39,996 bases of DNA from CAZEGI01 sp964512105 (GCA_964512105.1 CAZEGI010000009.1:1-39996), one strand, 5' to 3'. Numbered from the stretch's first letter, positions 1 through 9,102 are shown. Program-made: numbers and translations. The notes: generated by a model from the letters alone, not told the origin.

Positions 1-262
1 CGAACTGGACAATCGCGCCGGCGCATAAATAGCAGGGCATTAAAGTTGAATAGAGCACCGTGTCCCTGTAACTTCCAATCCTGCCCGCGTTTCTCAGGCA
101 GTTTATCTCCGCATGCTCCATCGGGTCGTTCTCCTGCACGCGGCGGTTGTGCCCCCTGCCGATGATTTTTCCGTCCCTGACCAGAACCGAACCTATCGGA
201 ATCCCGCCCTCACGCAGGCTTTTTCTTGCCTCCCTGATAGCTTCCTGCATAAACCTATCCAT
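1..262 (-). CDS. Cytosine deaminase-like (FCY1 family) zinc deaminase, partial
   Basis: Not fully contained: the gene runs off the left edge. Reading the minus strand from the ATG at 262 gives MDRFMQEAIREARKSL, then GGIPIGSVLV, MEHAEINCLRNAGR and LMPCYLCAGAIVQF. HAE supplies the zinc-binding His and the proton-shuttling Glu, and PCxxC the two zinc-binding Cys. The order and the surrounding words closely follow yeast Fcy1-type cytosine deaminases, so pyrimidine salvage (cytosine to uracil) is the likely reaction. TadA or guanine deaminase are less likely alternatives. The start overlaps the end of the HAD gene by 8 nt (ATGGATAG), which suggests translational coupling. It is the last visible gene of the minus-strand operon that starts near 6048. 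Confidence 0.82.
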   Translation of the reverse strand, partial: MDRFMQEAIREARKSLREGGIPIGSVLVRDGKIIGRGHNRRVQENDPMEHAEINCLRNAGRIGSYRDTVLYSTLMPCYLCAGAIVQF

Positions 263-917
263 TCTCCACCTCGAACAATAAATTTTCCAACTCTGACAGA
301 TTCTTTATGCTTTTTTCCGCATCTCCTGCTCCGGCCCTATCCAACCATATGCCCCTCATGCCTGCGCGTTCCGCCCCGCGAATGTCAACATCCAGATTGT
401 CCCCGACCATCACTGAATCATTGCACGAGACGCCCATTCTTCTGGCAGCGAGTTCGAATATCTCCGGATTCGGTTTCAGCAATCCGACGTCGCACGAAAA
501 AATCATCGCATCCATGTACTCACTCAGTTCATAATTACTAACGGAATAATTGGAGCCGCTCCGATCCGTATTTGAGATTACACCCAATTTGTATTTCTTT
601 TTCAGTTTTCCAAGGACATCGAAGGTTTCCGGAAACGGTCTGATTCCATCCAACCTCGACAACCAGATTTTTGTCAGCGCATTGACCCGTTTCTTGTCCG
701 GCTCCAGATTCAGTTTTTTTAGGATGCCTGCAAAGAATTTTTCTTCATCAAAATTCCTGTCGAGCATGAGCTTGTTCCTTGCGTCTTCTATGAAAACCCC
801 GTAGAACTCGGATTTATTTTTATCAACTCCGAGAAACAGGCGCATCTCCTCGACCCTGTCCTTGGTGGGCGAGTAGATAAGCGTGTTCCACAGGTCAAAG
901 AAAATCGCCTTTGGCAT
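255..917 (-). CDS. HAD-superfamily hydrolase (subfamily IA)
   Basis: About 220 residues with the HAD motifs in order: motif I FFDLWNTL with the nucleophilic Asp, motif II as GVISNTDRSG, the motif III Lys in LKPNPEIFELA, and motif IV in MVGDNLDVDIRGAERAG. Motif I has Trp where phosphatases usually have the second, acid/base Asp (DxD). That variant is also seen in haloacid dehalogenase-like members, so the substrate is open. I start at the ATG at 917 (MPKAIFF) rather than 947, because it lies 1 nt after the glyS stop and the N-terminus then begins directly at the first core strand. The C-terminus overlaps the deaminase start by 8 nt. A phosphatase acting on a nucleotide or sugar phosphate would suit the salvage neighbour, but that is inference. 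Confidence 0.85.
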   Translation of the reverse strand: MPKAIFFDLWNTLIYSPTKDRVEEMRLFLGVDKNKSEFYGVFIEDARNKLMLDRNFDEEKFFAGILKKLNLEPDKKRVNALTKIWLSRLDGIRPFPETFDVLGKLKKKYKLGVISNTDRSGSNYSVSNYELSEYMDAMIFSCDVGLLKPNPEIFELAARRMGVSCNDSVMVGDNLDVDIRGAERAGMRGIWLDRAGAGDAEKSIKNLSELENLLFEVENG

Positions 918-918
918 T

Positions 919-2358
919 TTATGCGGAAATCTCCGGAAACAGTTCATCGATCTTCACTCGTTTCTGTCCCTTCGAATTCCGGTCGCGGATTGTCACTGTG
1001 TTATCCTTCAGCGTGTCGTAGTCTATCGTGATTGCATACGGAATTCCGATTTCGTCGGCCCTTGCGTACCGTTTGCCTATGCTTCCCGAGCCGTCATACA
1101 AAACGTAAATCCTTTTTTCCTTTAACGTACTGAAAATTTCCATTGCCTTTTCCGGGAGGCCGTCCTTCTGTACTAATGGAAATACTGCTGCGATGTACGG
1201 GGCAATTTTCTTCGGAAATTTGAAATACGTTCTTTCCGCTTCTTCCACATAACAGGATTCAACAACGCAGTACAACGGGCGGTCAATGCCGTATGCGACC
1301 TCAACAACGTGCGGAATGAACTTCCTGCCTTCAAGGTTCACCTCCATGCTCTCCCTGCTGTGCTTTTGGTGCTGCGTTAAATCGTAGTCGCTCCGGTCCG
1401 CGATTCCGACAAGTTCGACTCTTCCGAAGTTTTTGCTTTCGAATTCCACGTCCCATGTGTCTTTCGAGTAGAACGCGCGCTCGTCGTCCTTGTGCTGCCG
1501 GAGTTTCAGCGCATTTGGGTTGATGCCCATAACAACGAAAAGTTTGAACGCCTTTCCGAGATGGTAGGCCATCAGTTCATTCTTTATGAATTTTTTATCA
1601 ACCGCATCACCGAGCGTTGTTTCAATTTCTTTTTCGTCTTTCGTAACCATCCTCAGTTTTAGACCGGAAACTTCGGAAAATCGCTCTGCTTTTTTACTTT
1701 CTGGGTCAACAAAAAACTGCACCTCTGCCTGGTTGAACTCCCTTAACCGTATCATTCCCTGCCTCGGGGAAATTTCGTTCCTGAAGGAGTGACCGATTTG
1801 TATGACACCGAAAGGAAGTTTTTTCCTTGCGATTTCCCACAAACGCTTGAATGCAAGGTAGGTCGTTTGAGCGGTTTCGGGTCGCAGGTATGCGGTTTTT
1901 TTGTCCTTTCCTGCCCCGACAACGGTTCCGAACATGAGGTTGTAACTGCTGAGCGAACTTAATTTGCTTTTGCATTTCGGGCATGAGATTTTGTTTTTTT
2001 CGATGAGCTCCTGCAGTTTTTCCGAGCTTAGGCCTTCGGTTTTTACCTTTGCATGCGCCTCGATGAGATGGTCTGCGCGGTATGCCTCCCCGCATTTCGT
2101 GCATTCAATACTGAAGTCGGAAAAACTTTTCACGTGACCGGATGCGATCCACACGTCTTCAGGGCTTAAGGTTGGGCACTGAACTTCAAAGCAGCCCTCG
2201 TCTATCACGTAATACTCGCGAAGCAGGTTTTCCAGGTTCTCCTTTATCCTCGAACCTATCGGACCGTAGTCATAGAACCCGCTCAACCCGCCGTAAATTT
2301 CGAACGACGGGTAAACGATGCCCCTGCGCTTTGAGATGTCGAGAATTTTTTCGTACAT
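919..2358 (-). CDS. glyS: Glycyl-tRNA synthetase (archaeal/eukaryal alpha2 type)
   Basis: Charges tRNA-Gly with glycine in the cytoplasm. The 479-residue protein opens with MYEKILDISKRRGIVYPSFE and the GGLSGFYDYGP segment typical of class II GlyRS. A zinc-ribbon-like pair of CxxC (CTKCG, CPKCK) lies near residues 85-130. Motif 2 is FRNEISPRQGMIRLREF and motif 3 is VVEVAYGIDRPLY. A C-terminal anticodon-binding domain follows (APYIAAVFPLVQ, then IGKRYARADEIGIPYA). It is shorter than many archaeal GlyRS (often above 550 residues), which suggests reduced insertions. It is the third gene of a tight operon: 2 nt separate it from the TPR-repeat gene upstream and 1 nt from the HAD gene downstream. 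The placement behind two envelope-protein genes is odd for a synthetase. Confidence 0.97.
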   Translation of the reverse strand: MYEKILDISKRRGIVYPSFEIYGGLSGFYDYGPIGSRIKENLENLLREYYVIDEGCFEVQCPTLSPEDVWIASGHVKSFSDFSIECTKCGEAYRADHLIEAHAKVKTEGLSSEKLQELIEKNKISCPKCKSKLSSLSSYNLMFGTVVGAGKDKKTAYLRPETAQTTYLAFKRLWEIARKKLPFGVIQIGHSFRNEISPRQGMIRLREFNQAEVQFFVDPESKKAERFSEVSGLKLRMVTKDEKEIETTLGDAVDKKFIKNELMAYHLGKAFKLFVVMGINPNALKLRQHKDDERAFYSKDTWDVEFESKNFGRVELVGIADRSDYDLTQHQKHSRESMEVNLEGRKFIPHVVEVAYGIDRPLYCVVESCYVEEAERTYFKFPKKIAPYIAAVFPLVQKDGLPEKAMEIFSTLKEKRIYVLYDGSGSIGKRYARADEIGIPYAITIDYDTLKDNTVTIRDRNSKGQKRVKIDELFPEISA

Positions 2359-2360
2359 TT

Positions 2361-4268
2361 TTATTTTTTCTCTTCCGTTGAACCCTCTACAGCACCTTCC
2401 GTGCCCTCCACCTTCTCGTGCTCTTCCTCCAGCAACCTGTGAAGTTCCTCCTTCACCCTTTTCTCGGTTTTTACCTCCTGCTCCAGTCGTTGCATCTCCA
2501 GTTCCCTCTTCCGCTTTTCCTCTTCCTCGCGCTGTTTCTTCAGCATTTCAACCTCTGTCCGCTCCTCTTTGCTTCTCATGAGCATTGCGACTAAGGCAAC
2601 CAGCACGATTACGCCCGCAACGCTCAAAACCAGATTGCGCTTGAACCTGTAAGCAGCGTAATCCCGTGCCTTGCTCTCCGTGAGGATTGAGTAGGTCATG
2701 TTCCTGCCCTGAGTGTAGTTAATCGCCGAATATATCTCGAGGGCCTTCTCAGCATAGACAACGGCATCGTTGTATCTTTCGTTATCAAAGTAATTCTTGG
2801 CGCTTTTGAAATACGCATCCGCAGTTTCCTTCTGTTTTACCCCCTTGGATATTTTCTCGAATAGCGTATCGCACTCAAGACTTCTGTTGGACCATATGTC
2901 GTCGTATATTTTTTTGGCGCTCAGGGCAAAAGCCTTTGCATTTTCGAAGTCTGCTGTTCGGAAATACTCCTCCGCCTTTTTTAGATACTCGTCTGCCTGT
3001 TTTTTCTTTTCCACCCCCGCATTTATTTCATTCAACAGTGATTCCGTCTTGGATATGCCAACGAAGTTTTCTATCTCCTGATAAATGCTCAACGCCCTGC
3101 GCGCGTACGTCAGTGAATCGTCATAGTCCGCATGCGAGAAATATCCCTGGGCCTTTGAGAAGTAATCCTCTGCCTGCTGCTTTAATCTGAGCTCGCCGCA
3201 TGCCGACTTTATCTTGCTGAAGAGGGCATCGCATTCCGAAATAAAACCCCAATACAATTTCTGCTTGGCTTTTTTCTCTTCAGGATTTTTTATTTGGGAT
3301 GCGGCGGCGTAGAATTGCGTGTATATGTCCCTAGCGTTCATCACGCTTGCTGTTGCGTTTTCACATTTCATCGCGATGAGATAATCCTCCGCGTCCTGGT
3401 AATACCGCATCGCAAGTCTCCGCTGCTGGTCCTCGTAGTCGCCGATTAATTTGTTTATGTCGTTAATCAGGTTCTGGGCTTTTGTCGAACCTTCGGTATC
3501 CCTGATTTTCTGGTACAATGTTTTGGCATTTTGTGCGTATACCAGCGACTGCGTGTTGTTTCCGGTGATGTAGAAGTCTACGGCCAGGTCGTAGCTCGCA
3601 ATGGCGTTCTTCCTGATTTCCTCGATTTTTTCCTCGGAGTTTTTTATCAGCGTCGCGGTTTTTGTTATACCGTTTGCATCGCTGATTTCCACGAATAGCT
3701 GCGAGGCATTTTTGGCATATTCGACCGCACTTACATAATCGCCGGACAGGAAGAACGACTGCGCACTATCGTACGTCCTTTCCGCCAATTCTCGCTTGGT
3801 GCTCGTTATCAGCGCGATGTTTCTTGTGGATGCTTCCAGCAGGTCATTGGCCTTTATCGCACCCCTGCTGTCCTTCAGCTCGTCATACGCATCCTTGGCG
3901 TACTGGGCAAAGAGCTTTGCCTTTTCGTAGTACGAAACCTTCTCGGAATCGAGTGTTTGCTCCTCGGCAGCTATGAAGTAATCGCCGGCAAGGTCGTAGT
4001 ATGTGTCTGCTTTTTTTTGCGGAGTTATCGCCTTCTCTATCTTGGATAGCAGCTCGTCGCACTTTATAACGCCATCAACATCGCCCAACTCGGAATATAT
4101 TTCCCGTGCGTTGTGAACGTCCCTCAGCGCATTTGTATAATCGTCCTTTTCGTAGTATGCCTTGGCCGCCTCGTAGTAGCTATCTGCCTCCGATTTTGAT
4201 ACCGCGGAAACGTTCAGTGCAAGATAGAACACGACGATTGTCAGGAATACGGATAAACGTTTGGACAT
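2361..4268 (-). CDS. Type I membrane protein with repeated TPR-like hairpins
   Basis: 635 residues. An N-terminal signal peptide (SVFLTIVVFYLALNVSAV) is followed by about seven copies of a 65-75 residue helical unit. Its pattern is AdxYYxxAxxYFxxxDYxxAxxYAxxAxxIYxEI, then a short helix with a Cys or Leu pair. One TM helix (VLSVAGVIVLVALVAML, about 547-563) precedes a highly charged coiled-coil tail of about 70 residues. The topology is therefore an extracellular repeat domain with a cytoplasmic coiled coil. The repeat type is TPR/SEL1-like by eye; the exact family is unassigned. The same repeat recurs at the C-terminal end of the adjacent upstream protein, 1 nt away. The two probably form a complex, perhaps an envelope scaffold or adhesion receptor (inference). 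The Glu/Lys-rich tail could bind a cytoplasmic partner. Confidence 0.85.
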   Translation of the reverse strand: MSKRLSVFLTIVVFYLALNVSAVSKSEADSYYEAAKAYYEKDDYTNALRDVHNAREIYSELGDVDGVIKCDELLSKIEKAITPQKKADTYYDLAGDYFIAAEEQTLDSEKVSYYEKAKLFAQYAKDAYDELKDSRGAIKANDLLEASTRNIALITSTKRELAERTYDSAQSFFLSGDYVSAVEYAKNASQLFVEISDANGITKTATLIKNSEEKIEEIRKNAIASYDLAVDFYITGNNTQSLVYAQNAKTLYQKIRDTEGSTKAQNLINDINKLIGDYEDQQRRLAMRYYQDAEDYLIAMKCENATASVMNARDIYTQFYAAASQIKNPEEKKAKQKLYWGFISECDALFSKIKSACGELRLKQQAEDYFSKAQGYFSHADYDDSLTYARRALSIYQEIENFVGISKTESLLNEINAGVEKKKQADEYLKKAEEYFRTADFENAKAFALSAKKIYDDIWSNRSLECDTLFEKISKGVKQKETADAYFKSAKNYFDNERYNDAVVYAEKALEIYSAINYTQGRNMTYSILTESKARDYAAYRFKRNLVLSVAGVIVLVALVAMLMRSKEERTEVEMLKKQREEEEKRKRELEMQRLEQEVKTEKRVKEELHRLLEEEHEKVEGTEGAVEGSTEEKK

Positions 4269-4269
4269 T

Positions 4270-6048
4270 TTACTTCATGCTATCCTCCACAATCTTTACC
4301 AGTTCCTCGTCTGTTTTCTCCCACTTCTCCATCATCTTCAAATCCGCTTCTCTCTTCTTCTTGTATCCGACGAGGAGCAAAACCGCCAACGCTACGATGG
4401 CGGCAATTATCTTCCACGTGTTGTTCTCCTCGGTCGGCACGACGATCGATATCGTGGTTGGGGTCGTAATCGAAGCAACCGTTGTCTGGGTCATCTCCTT
4501 TATTTTCCGGTCTATGGCCATTATCAGCAACCTGACGTTCTGCGCCCTCTCCCGCTCGCCGATTTCCACGTAAAGTTTTTCCGCCTTCTCTGCGTAGGTC
4601 ATGGCAAGGTCGTAATCCTCGGTTATGAAGTAGTTTTGTGCCTTGTCGTAATAATCGTCCGCCTGGTCCCTTTTACCTGCAACGGTTTTTTCCTCTATGC
4701 GTTTGGACAGTGCATCGCATCTCGCGATTCCGACCGTCTCGTTAATCTCGAGGTAAATCTTCTTGGCCTTTGCGATATATGCGACGGAGACGTTGTATGC
4801 CGACTCGATATAATAATCTTCGGCCCTTGCGTAATAACCGTCCGCCAGTTGTTTTTTGGCAAGAACCTGATTAACCTCGAGAACCTTAACGCCCCGTCCC
4901 ACGTTCATTGCGATATCTGTGTAATTATCGGCATCCATATCGGAGAACGTTGCAGTCGCAACAGTGTCATTTTCCTCCAGTGCCTGTCGCCACTCGAATG
5001 TTAGGGACTTGTCAAATGCGTAAACGTTTTTGGTAGTTGCTATGATGAGTTCATTGCCACCGTCGTTATCCAAATCCAGGAATGCAAAACCAGTAACATC
5101 CCCGGCAATCTGATATGTCCATTTCTTGGTGCCGTCGTTATCCACAAGGTGGACGTTGCCATCCGCCGAACCCACCATGAGTTCGGAGTAACCGTCGGAA
5201 TCGTAGTCCATTGGGGTTATCATCCTAACCTTCGCTCCAACGGAATACTCCCAGTTTGTCTTCAGGGTGATTGTGTGAGCTCTAACAACCCCGAACAGGG
5301 TAATAACACTATCTCTGACCAGTGCAAGTTCAGATGCCTTATCGCCCATGAAATTCCCCACCAGCAAACGCAGCTCTATCGTCCTGTTTATCGCGCCCGC
5401 ATCGTAGGTCAAAACCGCGTTACCGTTTCTGTCAATGGCGTAAAGCCTGTCCGATGTAACCACGACGTCGTTATAACCGTCGCTATCCAGATCCACCACG
5501 TTTAACTCCTCCGCGGGATTCTGTATTCTGAAATCCCATTTTTTGTGTCCATACGGGTCGAAGAGATAAACCTTCTTCAGCGTGCCCAGCACAAGCTCCG
5601 GAAACTTGTCGTTGTCCATGTCCCCGGCTGAAACCGCATTGACTTGCGCATCTATATCGAACTTCTGTTCAGGTATCGGCCTGCCCTTATGGTCCAGAAC
5701 AGTTACCTCGCTGTTGGTAATGCATGATGGAACGCACATTGTTATCCCCGAAGCAACAACCGTTTCGAGGTAACCATCCCTGTTTAGATCCGAGATGAAA
5801 AAAGAGGTTATCTTGTTGCTCGCCTTGAAGTTCCATTTTAGGGTTCCATTGCCCCCGAGCACGTAAATCGAATCATCAAAGCGCAGTATGACCTCGCTAC
5901 CGCCGTCGCTGTCCAAGTCCCTGGCCTGCATCTCTATGATGCCGCTGGCCGGATAATACCATTTCGGAACCAGCAGTGCATCCTCGGCGTTCGCGATGCC
6001 CGTAAGCAGAGCTAATGCGACCACGGATACAAAGAATTTTTTCAACAT
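4270..6048 (-). CDS. FG-GAP/VCBS beta-propeller plus TPR-like membrane protein
   Basis: 592 residues. A signal peptide (MLKKFFVSVVALALLTGIANA) leads into a propeller of about seven blades. The blades carry repeated calcium-loop words such as DLDSDGGSEV, DLNRDGYLE, DMDNDKFPEL, DLDSDGYNDV and DYDSDGYSEL, the integrin-alpha-like FG-GAP/VCBS signature. Residues of about 400-520 contain two copies of the Yxx-A-YF-DY-A helical repeat that builds the downstream neighbour. A Thr-rich linker leads to a TM helix (KIIAAIVALAVLLLVGY, about 546-562) and a short charged cytoplasmic tail. It is the first gene of the minus-strand operon. Integrin-like propellers usually bind proteins or glycans, so a cell-surface receptor or attachment role is the best guess; no ligand can be named. 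Confidence 0.87.
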   Translation of the reverse strand: MLKKFFVSVVALALLTGIANAEDALLVPKWYYPASGIIEMQARDLDSDGGSEVILRFDDSIYVLGGNGTLKWNFKASNKITSFFISDLNRDGYLETVVASGITMCVPSCITNSEVTVLDHKGRPIPEQKFDIDAQVNAVSAGDMDNDKFPELVLGTLKKVYLFDPYGHKKWDFRIQNPAEELNVVDLDSDGYNDVVVTSDRLYAIDRNGNAVLTYDAGAINRTIELRLLVGNFMGDKASELALVRDSVITLFGVVRAHTITLKTNWEYSVGAKVRMITPMDYDSDGYSELMVGSADGNVHLVDNDGTKKWTYQIAGDVTGFAFLDLDNDGGNELIIATTKNVYAFDKSLTFEWRQALEENDTVATATFSDMDADNYTDIAMNVGRGVKVLEVNQVLAKKQLADGYYARAEDYYIESAYNVSVAYIAKAKKIYLEINETVGIARCDALSKRIEEKTVAGKRDQADDYYDKAQNYFITEDYDLAMTYAEKAEKLYVEIGERERAQNVRLLIMAIDRKIKEMTQTTVASITTPTTISIVVPTEENNTWKIIAAIVALAVLLLVGYKKKREADLKMMEKWEKTDEELVKIVEDSMK

Positions 6049-6100
6049 TTTATACTTTGGTTAATGATAAGAATGGTAAATTAAAAGCGGGATTGTCAGT

Positions 6101-7054
6101 TTATAACCTCTTCCTGTACTCCTTTGCAGCAATCTCCGGCGGCATGGTGTTTATTATTATCCCGGAACCCAGCTCGAAGCCACCGAAGATTGCAACCCTC
6201 GGACAGAGTTCGAGGTGGAGATGAAGGTCGGCGTTTTGCGGGGATGTATGAAGGTAGAAATTATAAGAGGGTTTTCCGAGGATTTTATTCAACGCATTTA
6301 TTGTCTTCTTCAGTGACAGGGCAAATGATGATAATTCACTTTCATTTAATTCCTTCAGGAATCTTATGTGTTTCTTTGGCACGATCCATGCTTCGAATGG
6401 GAATCGTGAAGCAAACGGCGCGATGACCGCAATGTTCCTGTCCTCGAAGATTTTCCTTTCGGTTTTTAGTTCTTTCTTGAGAACGTCGCAGAGTACGCAT
6501 TTTTTGTTTTTTTGTCGGTATATCCGTGCGGCTCGCGCCTCATCCGCAATTAGTGTCGGGACACTCGGGAGCGAGATTATCTGCGTGTGTGAGTGGGCTA
6601 ATGAAACCCCGGCATCAACGCCCTTGTTCTTGAAGACCAGGACGTATTTCGTGCGGGGAAGTTTCATTAGTTTTTCTATTCTTTCAGAATAAATTTTTAA
6701 GATTTTTACGATAACATCCACACTCAAATCCTCGAGGTTCTTGTCATGCCTGTTCGTTTCGATGACAAGCTCATGCCTTCCGTATGCCGGCTTTGACTCA
6801 AACCCGTAATCCAGCAATCCGTATTCCAGAGAGGTTGCGGAATACTTGTTTGGAATGATACGAACAATCCACTTGCCGTTTTTCTCAACCCGTGAGATTT
6901 CAGCCGGCGTCAGCGCCTCGTTCCCGGGGCAGAACACGCATATTTCCTTCTTTTGGGGTTCTTTTTTTTGCGTAAAATCATGCGGTCTTTTTCCGCGGTC
7001 CTTTGCAATGATGACCCATCTGTCGAGAACGTAGTCCTTCCTCAGCTCGTTCAT
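6101..7054 (-). CDS. galT: Galactose-1-phosphate uridylyltransferase-like (HIT superfamily)
   Basis: 317 residues. The N-terminal half shows LRKDYVLDRWVIIAKDRGKRP and a CxxC in CVFCPGNEALTP, both characteristic of archaeal GalT. The catalytic HxH lies in GVSLAHSHTQIISLP, where the second His is the uridylylated nucleophile. A second CxxC (CVLCDVL) and LHLHLELCPR in the C-terminal half complete the family pattern. It transfers UMP between UDP-sugar and hexose-1-phosphate, feeding UDP-sugars to glycosylation. That would fit the many N-x-S/T-rich surface proteins and the glycosyltransferases in this window. ADP-glucose phosphorylase is a close relative and cannot be excluded. It lies 34 nt downstream of ftsZ on the same strand and 52 nt upstream of the envelope operon. 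Confidence 0.88.
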   Translation of the reverse strand: MNELRKDYVLDRWVIIAKDRGKRPHDFTQKKEPQKKEICVFCPGNEALTPAEISRVEKNGKWIVRIIPNKYSATSLEYGLLDYGFESKPAYGRHELVIETNRHDKNLEDLSVDVIVKILKIYSERIEKLMKLPRTKYVLVFKNKGVDAGVSLAHSHTQIISLPSVPTLIADEARAARIYRQKNKKCVLCDVLKKELKTERKIFEDRNIAVIAPFASRFPFEAWIVPKKHIRFLKELNESELSSFALSLKKTINALNKILGKPSYNFYLHTSPQNADLHLHLELCPRVAIFGGFELGSGIIINTMPPEIAAKEYRKRL

Positions 7055-7088
7055 GGATAAGTATTGGTTGCAGAAAATAAAAATTGAT

Positions 7089-8165
7089 TTACCGCCACCA
7101 GCTGAACCTTCCCTCCTCAGGGTAAACGTAGGGGCTTTCGTATTCCGAAGTTTGGCCGAGGATGTTCGGCGATTTCACGCCCGTGAGTATCGCAATGACC
7201 TCAACCCGGTTGGCCAGATTCGGGTTTACGCGCGCACCCCATGTGACGTTTGCACCCGGGTCGAATTCCCTGGTTATGAGGTTTCCGATTTCGTTTGCCT
7301 CGCCGAGGGTCAGGTTGTCGCTTCCGGTTATGTGGATGAGCGCGCCGGTCGCGTTCTTGTAATCCACGTCCAGGAGCGGGTGCTCGAGGGTGTTTTTTAC
7401 TGCGACCTCAACCCTTTCGGGACCATCGCCGTCGCCAACGGAAATCATCGCAATCTTGCCACCACCCATAACAGCTTTGATGTCTGCAAAATCGAGGTTT
7501 ATGAGCGACGGTTCCATTACGGTTTCCGTTATACCCTTCACGGCTCGCGCAACAACCTCATCCGCAACAGAAAACGCTTTATCTATCGGTAGGTTCGGGA
7601 CGTATTCCACCAGCTTGTTGTTGTCTATTATCACGACCGTGTCCGCAACCCTCCTCAGGTTTTCGATACCCACTCTTGCCTTGTTCATGCGCTCGCGCTC
7701 GAGTTTGAACGGAAAGGTCACGACCCCCACAACAATCGCGCCCTGGTCCTTTGCGATTTCCGCAATCACGGGGGCGCTTCCTGTTCCTGTGCCCCCGCCC
7801 ATCCCACACGCGAGAAACAGGAGATGCGTATTCGCAAGCAGTTCCGTAAGTTCCTCCTTGCTCGCTTCCGCAGCCTTTTCCCCGAGTTCTGGATATCCAC
7901 CCGCCCCCAAACCCCGGGTAAGTTTCGAGCCGATGAGAACCTTGGTTATGGATGGGTCAAGCTTCCCCAAATCCTGCCTGTCTGTATTACATGCAATGAG
8001 TTCTGCACCCTCAATGCCGATGTGATGCAAACGAGAAATCGTGTTGTTGCCGCCACCGCCTGTTCCAAGAACAACAATCCGAAGTTTGTCAGCCTCGCTG
8101 GCATCCTCATACAAACGTTTTTCGAGTGTACCGTGCTGAATCGCGGCGTTGACGATTGAATCCAT
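7089..8165 (-). CDS. ftsZ: Cell division protein FtsZ
   Basis: Tubulin-family GTPase that forms the division ring. Counting from the ATG at 8165, the N-terminal nucleotide-binding loop is GTGGGGNNT (34-42) and the tubulin signature GGGTGTGSAP starts at 123. The Mg/GTP-contacting NLDFADIKAVM follows as the T7 loop, and the C-terminal domain contains GANVTWGARV. I prefer 8165 to the upstream GTG at 8174: GGTGGTGGC just before the ATG looks like a ribosome-binding site, and the same block occurs at two other starts. The C-terminus ends after about 30 variable residues in RFSWWR, without an obvious classical FtsA-binding peptide. Only one FtsZ is visible; many DPANN carry paralogs. Confidence 0.97.
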   Translation of the reverse strand: MDSIVNAAIQHGTLEKRLYEDASEADKLRIVVLGTGGGGNNTISRLHHIGIEGAELIACNTDRQDLGKLDPSITKVLIGSKLTRGLGAGGYPELGEKAAEASKEELTELLANTHLLFLACGMGGGTGTGSAPVIAEIAKDQGAIVVGVVTFPFKLERERMNKARVGIENLRRVADTVVIIDNNKLVEYVPNLPIDKAFSVADEVVARAVKGITETVMEPSLINLDFADIKAVMGGGKIAMISVGDGDGPERVEVAVKNTLEHPLLDVDYKNATGALIHITGSDNLTLGEANEIGNLITREFDPGANVTWGARVNPNLANRVEVIAILTGVKSPNILGQTSEYESPYVYPEEGRFSWWR

Positions 8166-8194
8166 TGCCACCACTGGTAGAATATTAAATTTGA

Positions 8195-8205
8195 ATATAA
8201 AAATA
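8195..8205. promoter_or_regulatory. Shared AT-rich TATA region between ftsZ and the divergent orphan
   Basis: The sequence ATATAAAAATA is centred about 27 nt upstream of the plus-strand ATG at 8227, the spacing expected for a leaderless archaeal transcript. Read on the minus strand as TATTTTTATAT it is about 27-35 nt upstream of the ftsZ start. One bidirectional element could therefore serve both genes. The assignment rests only on composition and spacing. Confidence 0.5.
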
Positions 8206-8226
8206 CAGCTGACCTTTTATTACATA

Positions 8227-9063
8227 ATGGTCGTAAAACGGAAAGTATACGGTCCGGATCTTGCTTTAGGCAGACTAAAGGACGTAGGCGATGTGGTTTC
8301 TGGGATGGATGATGTTGCAAGGACGCTAACATCCGGACCATTGCAACTAACCGAGTATGCGGAAAAATTCGGGATATCTCTAAGGGGGCTGGACGTTCCG
8401 AAGGGGGTGGGAATGGATTTGATTGCTCTATATCCGAGCGTCAGCACACAGCAGGATGAACGCAATGAAATTCACACCATATGTGTGGGGCTTGTTCGCT
8501 ATCCCCAAGACCCAGAACCCGAACTTGTGATAACCCGCGAAATGGACAGGCAGGATACGGTAGACCCTGAATTTATACCGGCAATATACTCGTACTGGGA
8601 GTATATAGATATGCCCGAACCGAATTTTCCGCATGGGGTGCGTGCAGAGGGTTATAGAGATGTATCCGCATGGGCCAAGTATCATCTCGTCATTCCAAAA
8701 AATCATGAAGAACCCTATCTGGTGATAAACCCGCTCCAGTATTCGGAGATAACTCCCAAGGCGCAACAGGATTTCGAGGCGGAATTAAGAGCCATGATTG
8801 ACGGTGGTGGTCTAAAATCGGGTGAGAGACACAGATTGCAATGGTGTTTAAGAAATCTCCGAAGCCCGTATCTGTATGCGGACAGGGACGTTGCATTGGC
8901 GATACTCGGCCTTGAGGTTGCGACCGCACTCGGAGTTTCAACGGTATGCACGCCATACACTGAAAGCTATGCTGAGAGAAGGGACGTTAAAATAAGGGAT
9001 ATCAACGAAATCCTGAGAAGCGGGACACATGGGATTAGAATAGTTGACGGGATACGCCCATGA
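8227..9063 (+). CDS. Uncharacterised Arg-rich soluble protein
   Basis: 278 residues from the ATG at 8227 (MVVKRKVYGPDLALGRL). The frame stays open upstream to 8149, but that stretch would overlap ftsZ and reads as low-complexity hydrophobic sequence, so I reject it. I recognise no family. There is no signal peptide or TM segment. The middle holds several aromatic/proline clusters (YSYWEYIDMPEPNFPHG, EEPYLVINPLQYSEI) and the C-terminal third is predicted helical (VALAILGLEVATALGVS). By my count it has 22 Arg against 10 Lys, the reverse of the Lys-rich neighbours. Two other orphan genes here (10753 and 16977) show the same bias. A TATA-like element at about -27 suggests a leaderless monocistronic transcript. 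It sits between ftsZ and the SRP RNA. Confidence 0.7.
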   Translation: MVVKRKVYGPDLALGRLKDVGDVVSGMDDVARTLTSGPLQLTEYAEKFGISLRGLDVPKGVGMDLIALYPSVSTQQDERNEIHTICVGLVRYPQDPEPELVITREMDRQDTVDPEFIPAIYSYWEYIDMPEPNFPHGVRAEGYRDVSAWAKYHLVIPKNHEEPYLVINPLQYSEITPKAQQDFEAELRAMIDGGGLKSGERHRLQWCLRNLRSPYLYADRDVALAILGLEVATALGVSTVCTPYTESYAERRDVKIRDINEILRSGTHGIRIVDGIRP

Positions 9064-9072
9064 GACCCGTGC

Positions 9073-9080
9073 TTTTTATA
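9073..9080 (+). promoter_or_regulatory. TATA box of the SRP RNA gene
   Basis: TTTTTATA (9073-9080) is centred about 27 nt upstream of the inferred 5' end of the SRP RNA at 9103-9104, the canonical archaeal spacing. It lies just after the stop of the upstream orphan gene. Confidence 0.55.
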
Positions 9081-9102
9081 CTACTCATCCTTAAATTATA
9101 CT

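Noticed and set aside
8149..8226. Upstream extension of the orphan at 8227, with a hydrophobic N-terminus
   Set aside because: It would overlap the ftsZ 5' end and run through its TATA region; the ATG at 8227 has leaderless spacing.
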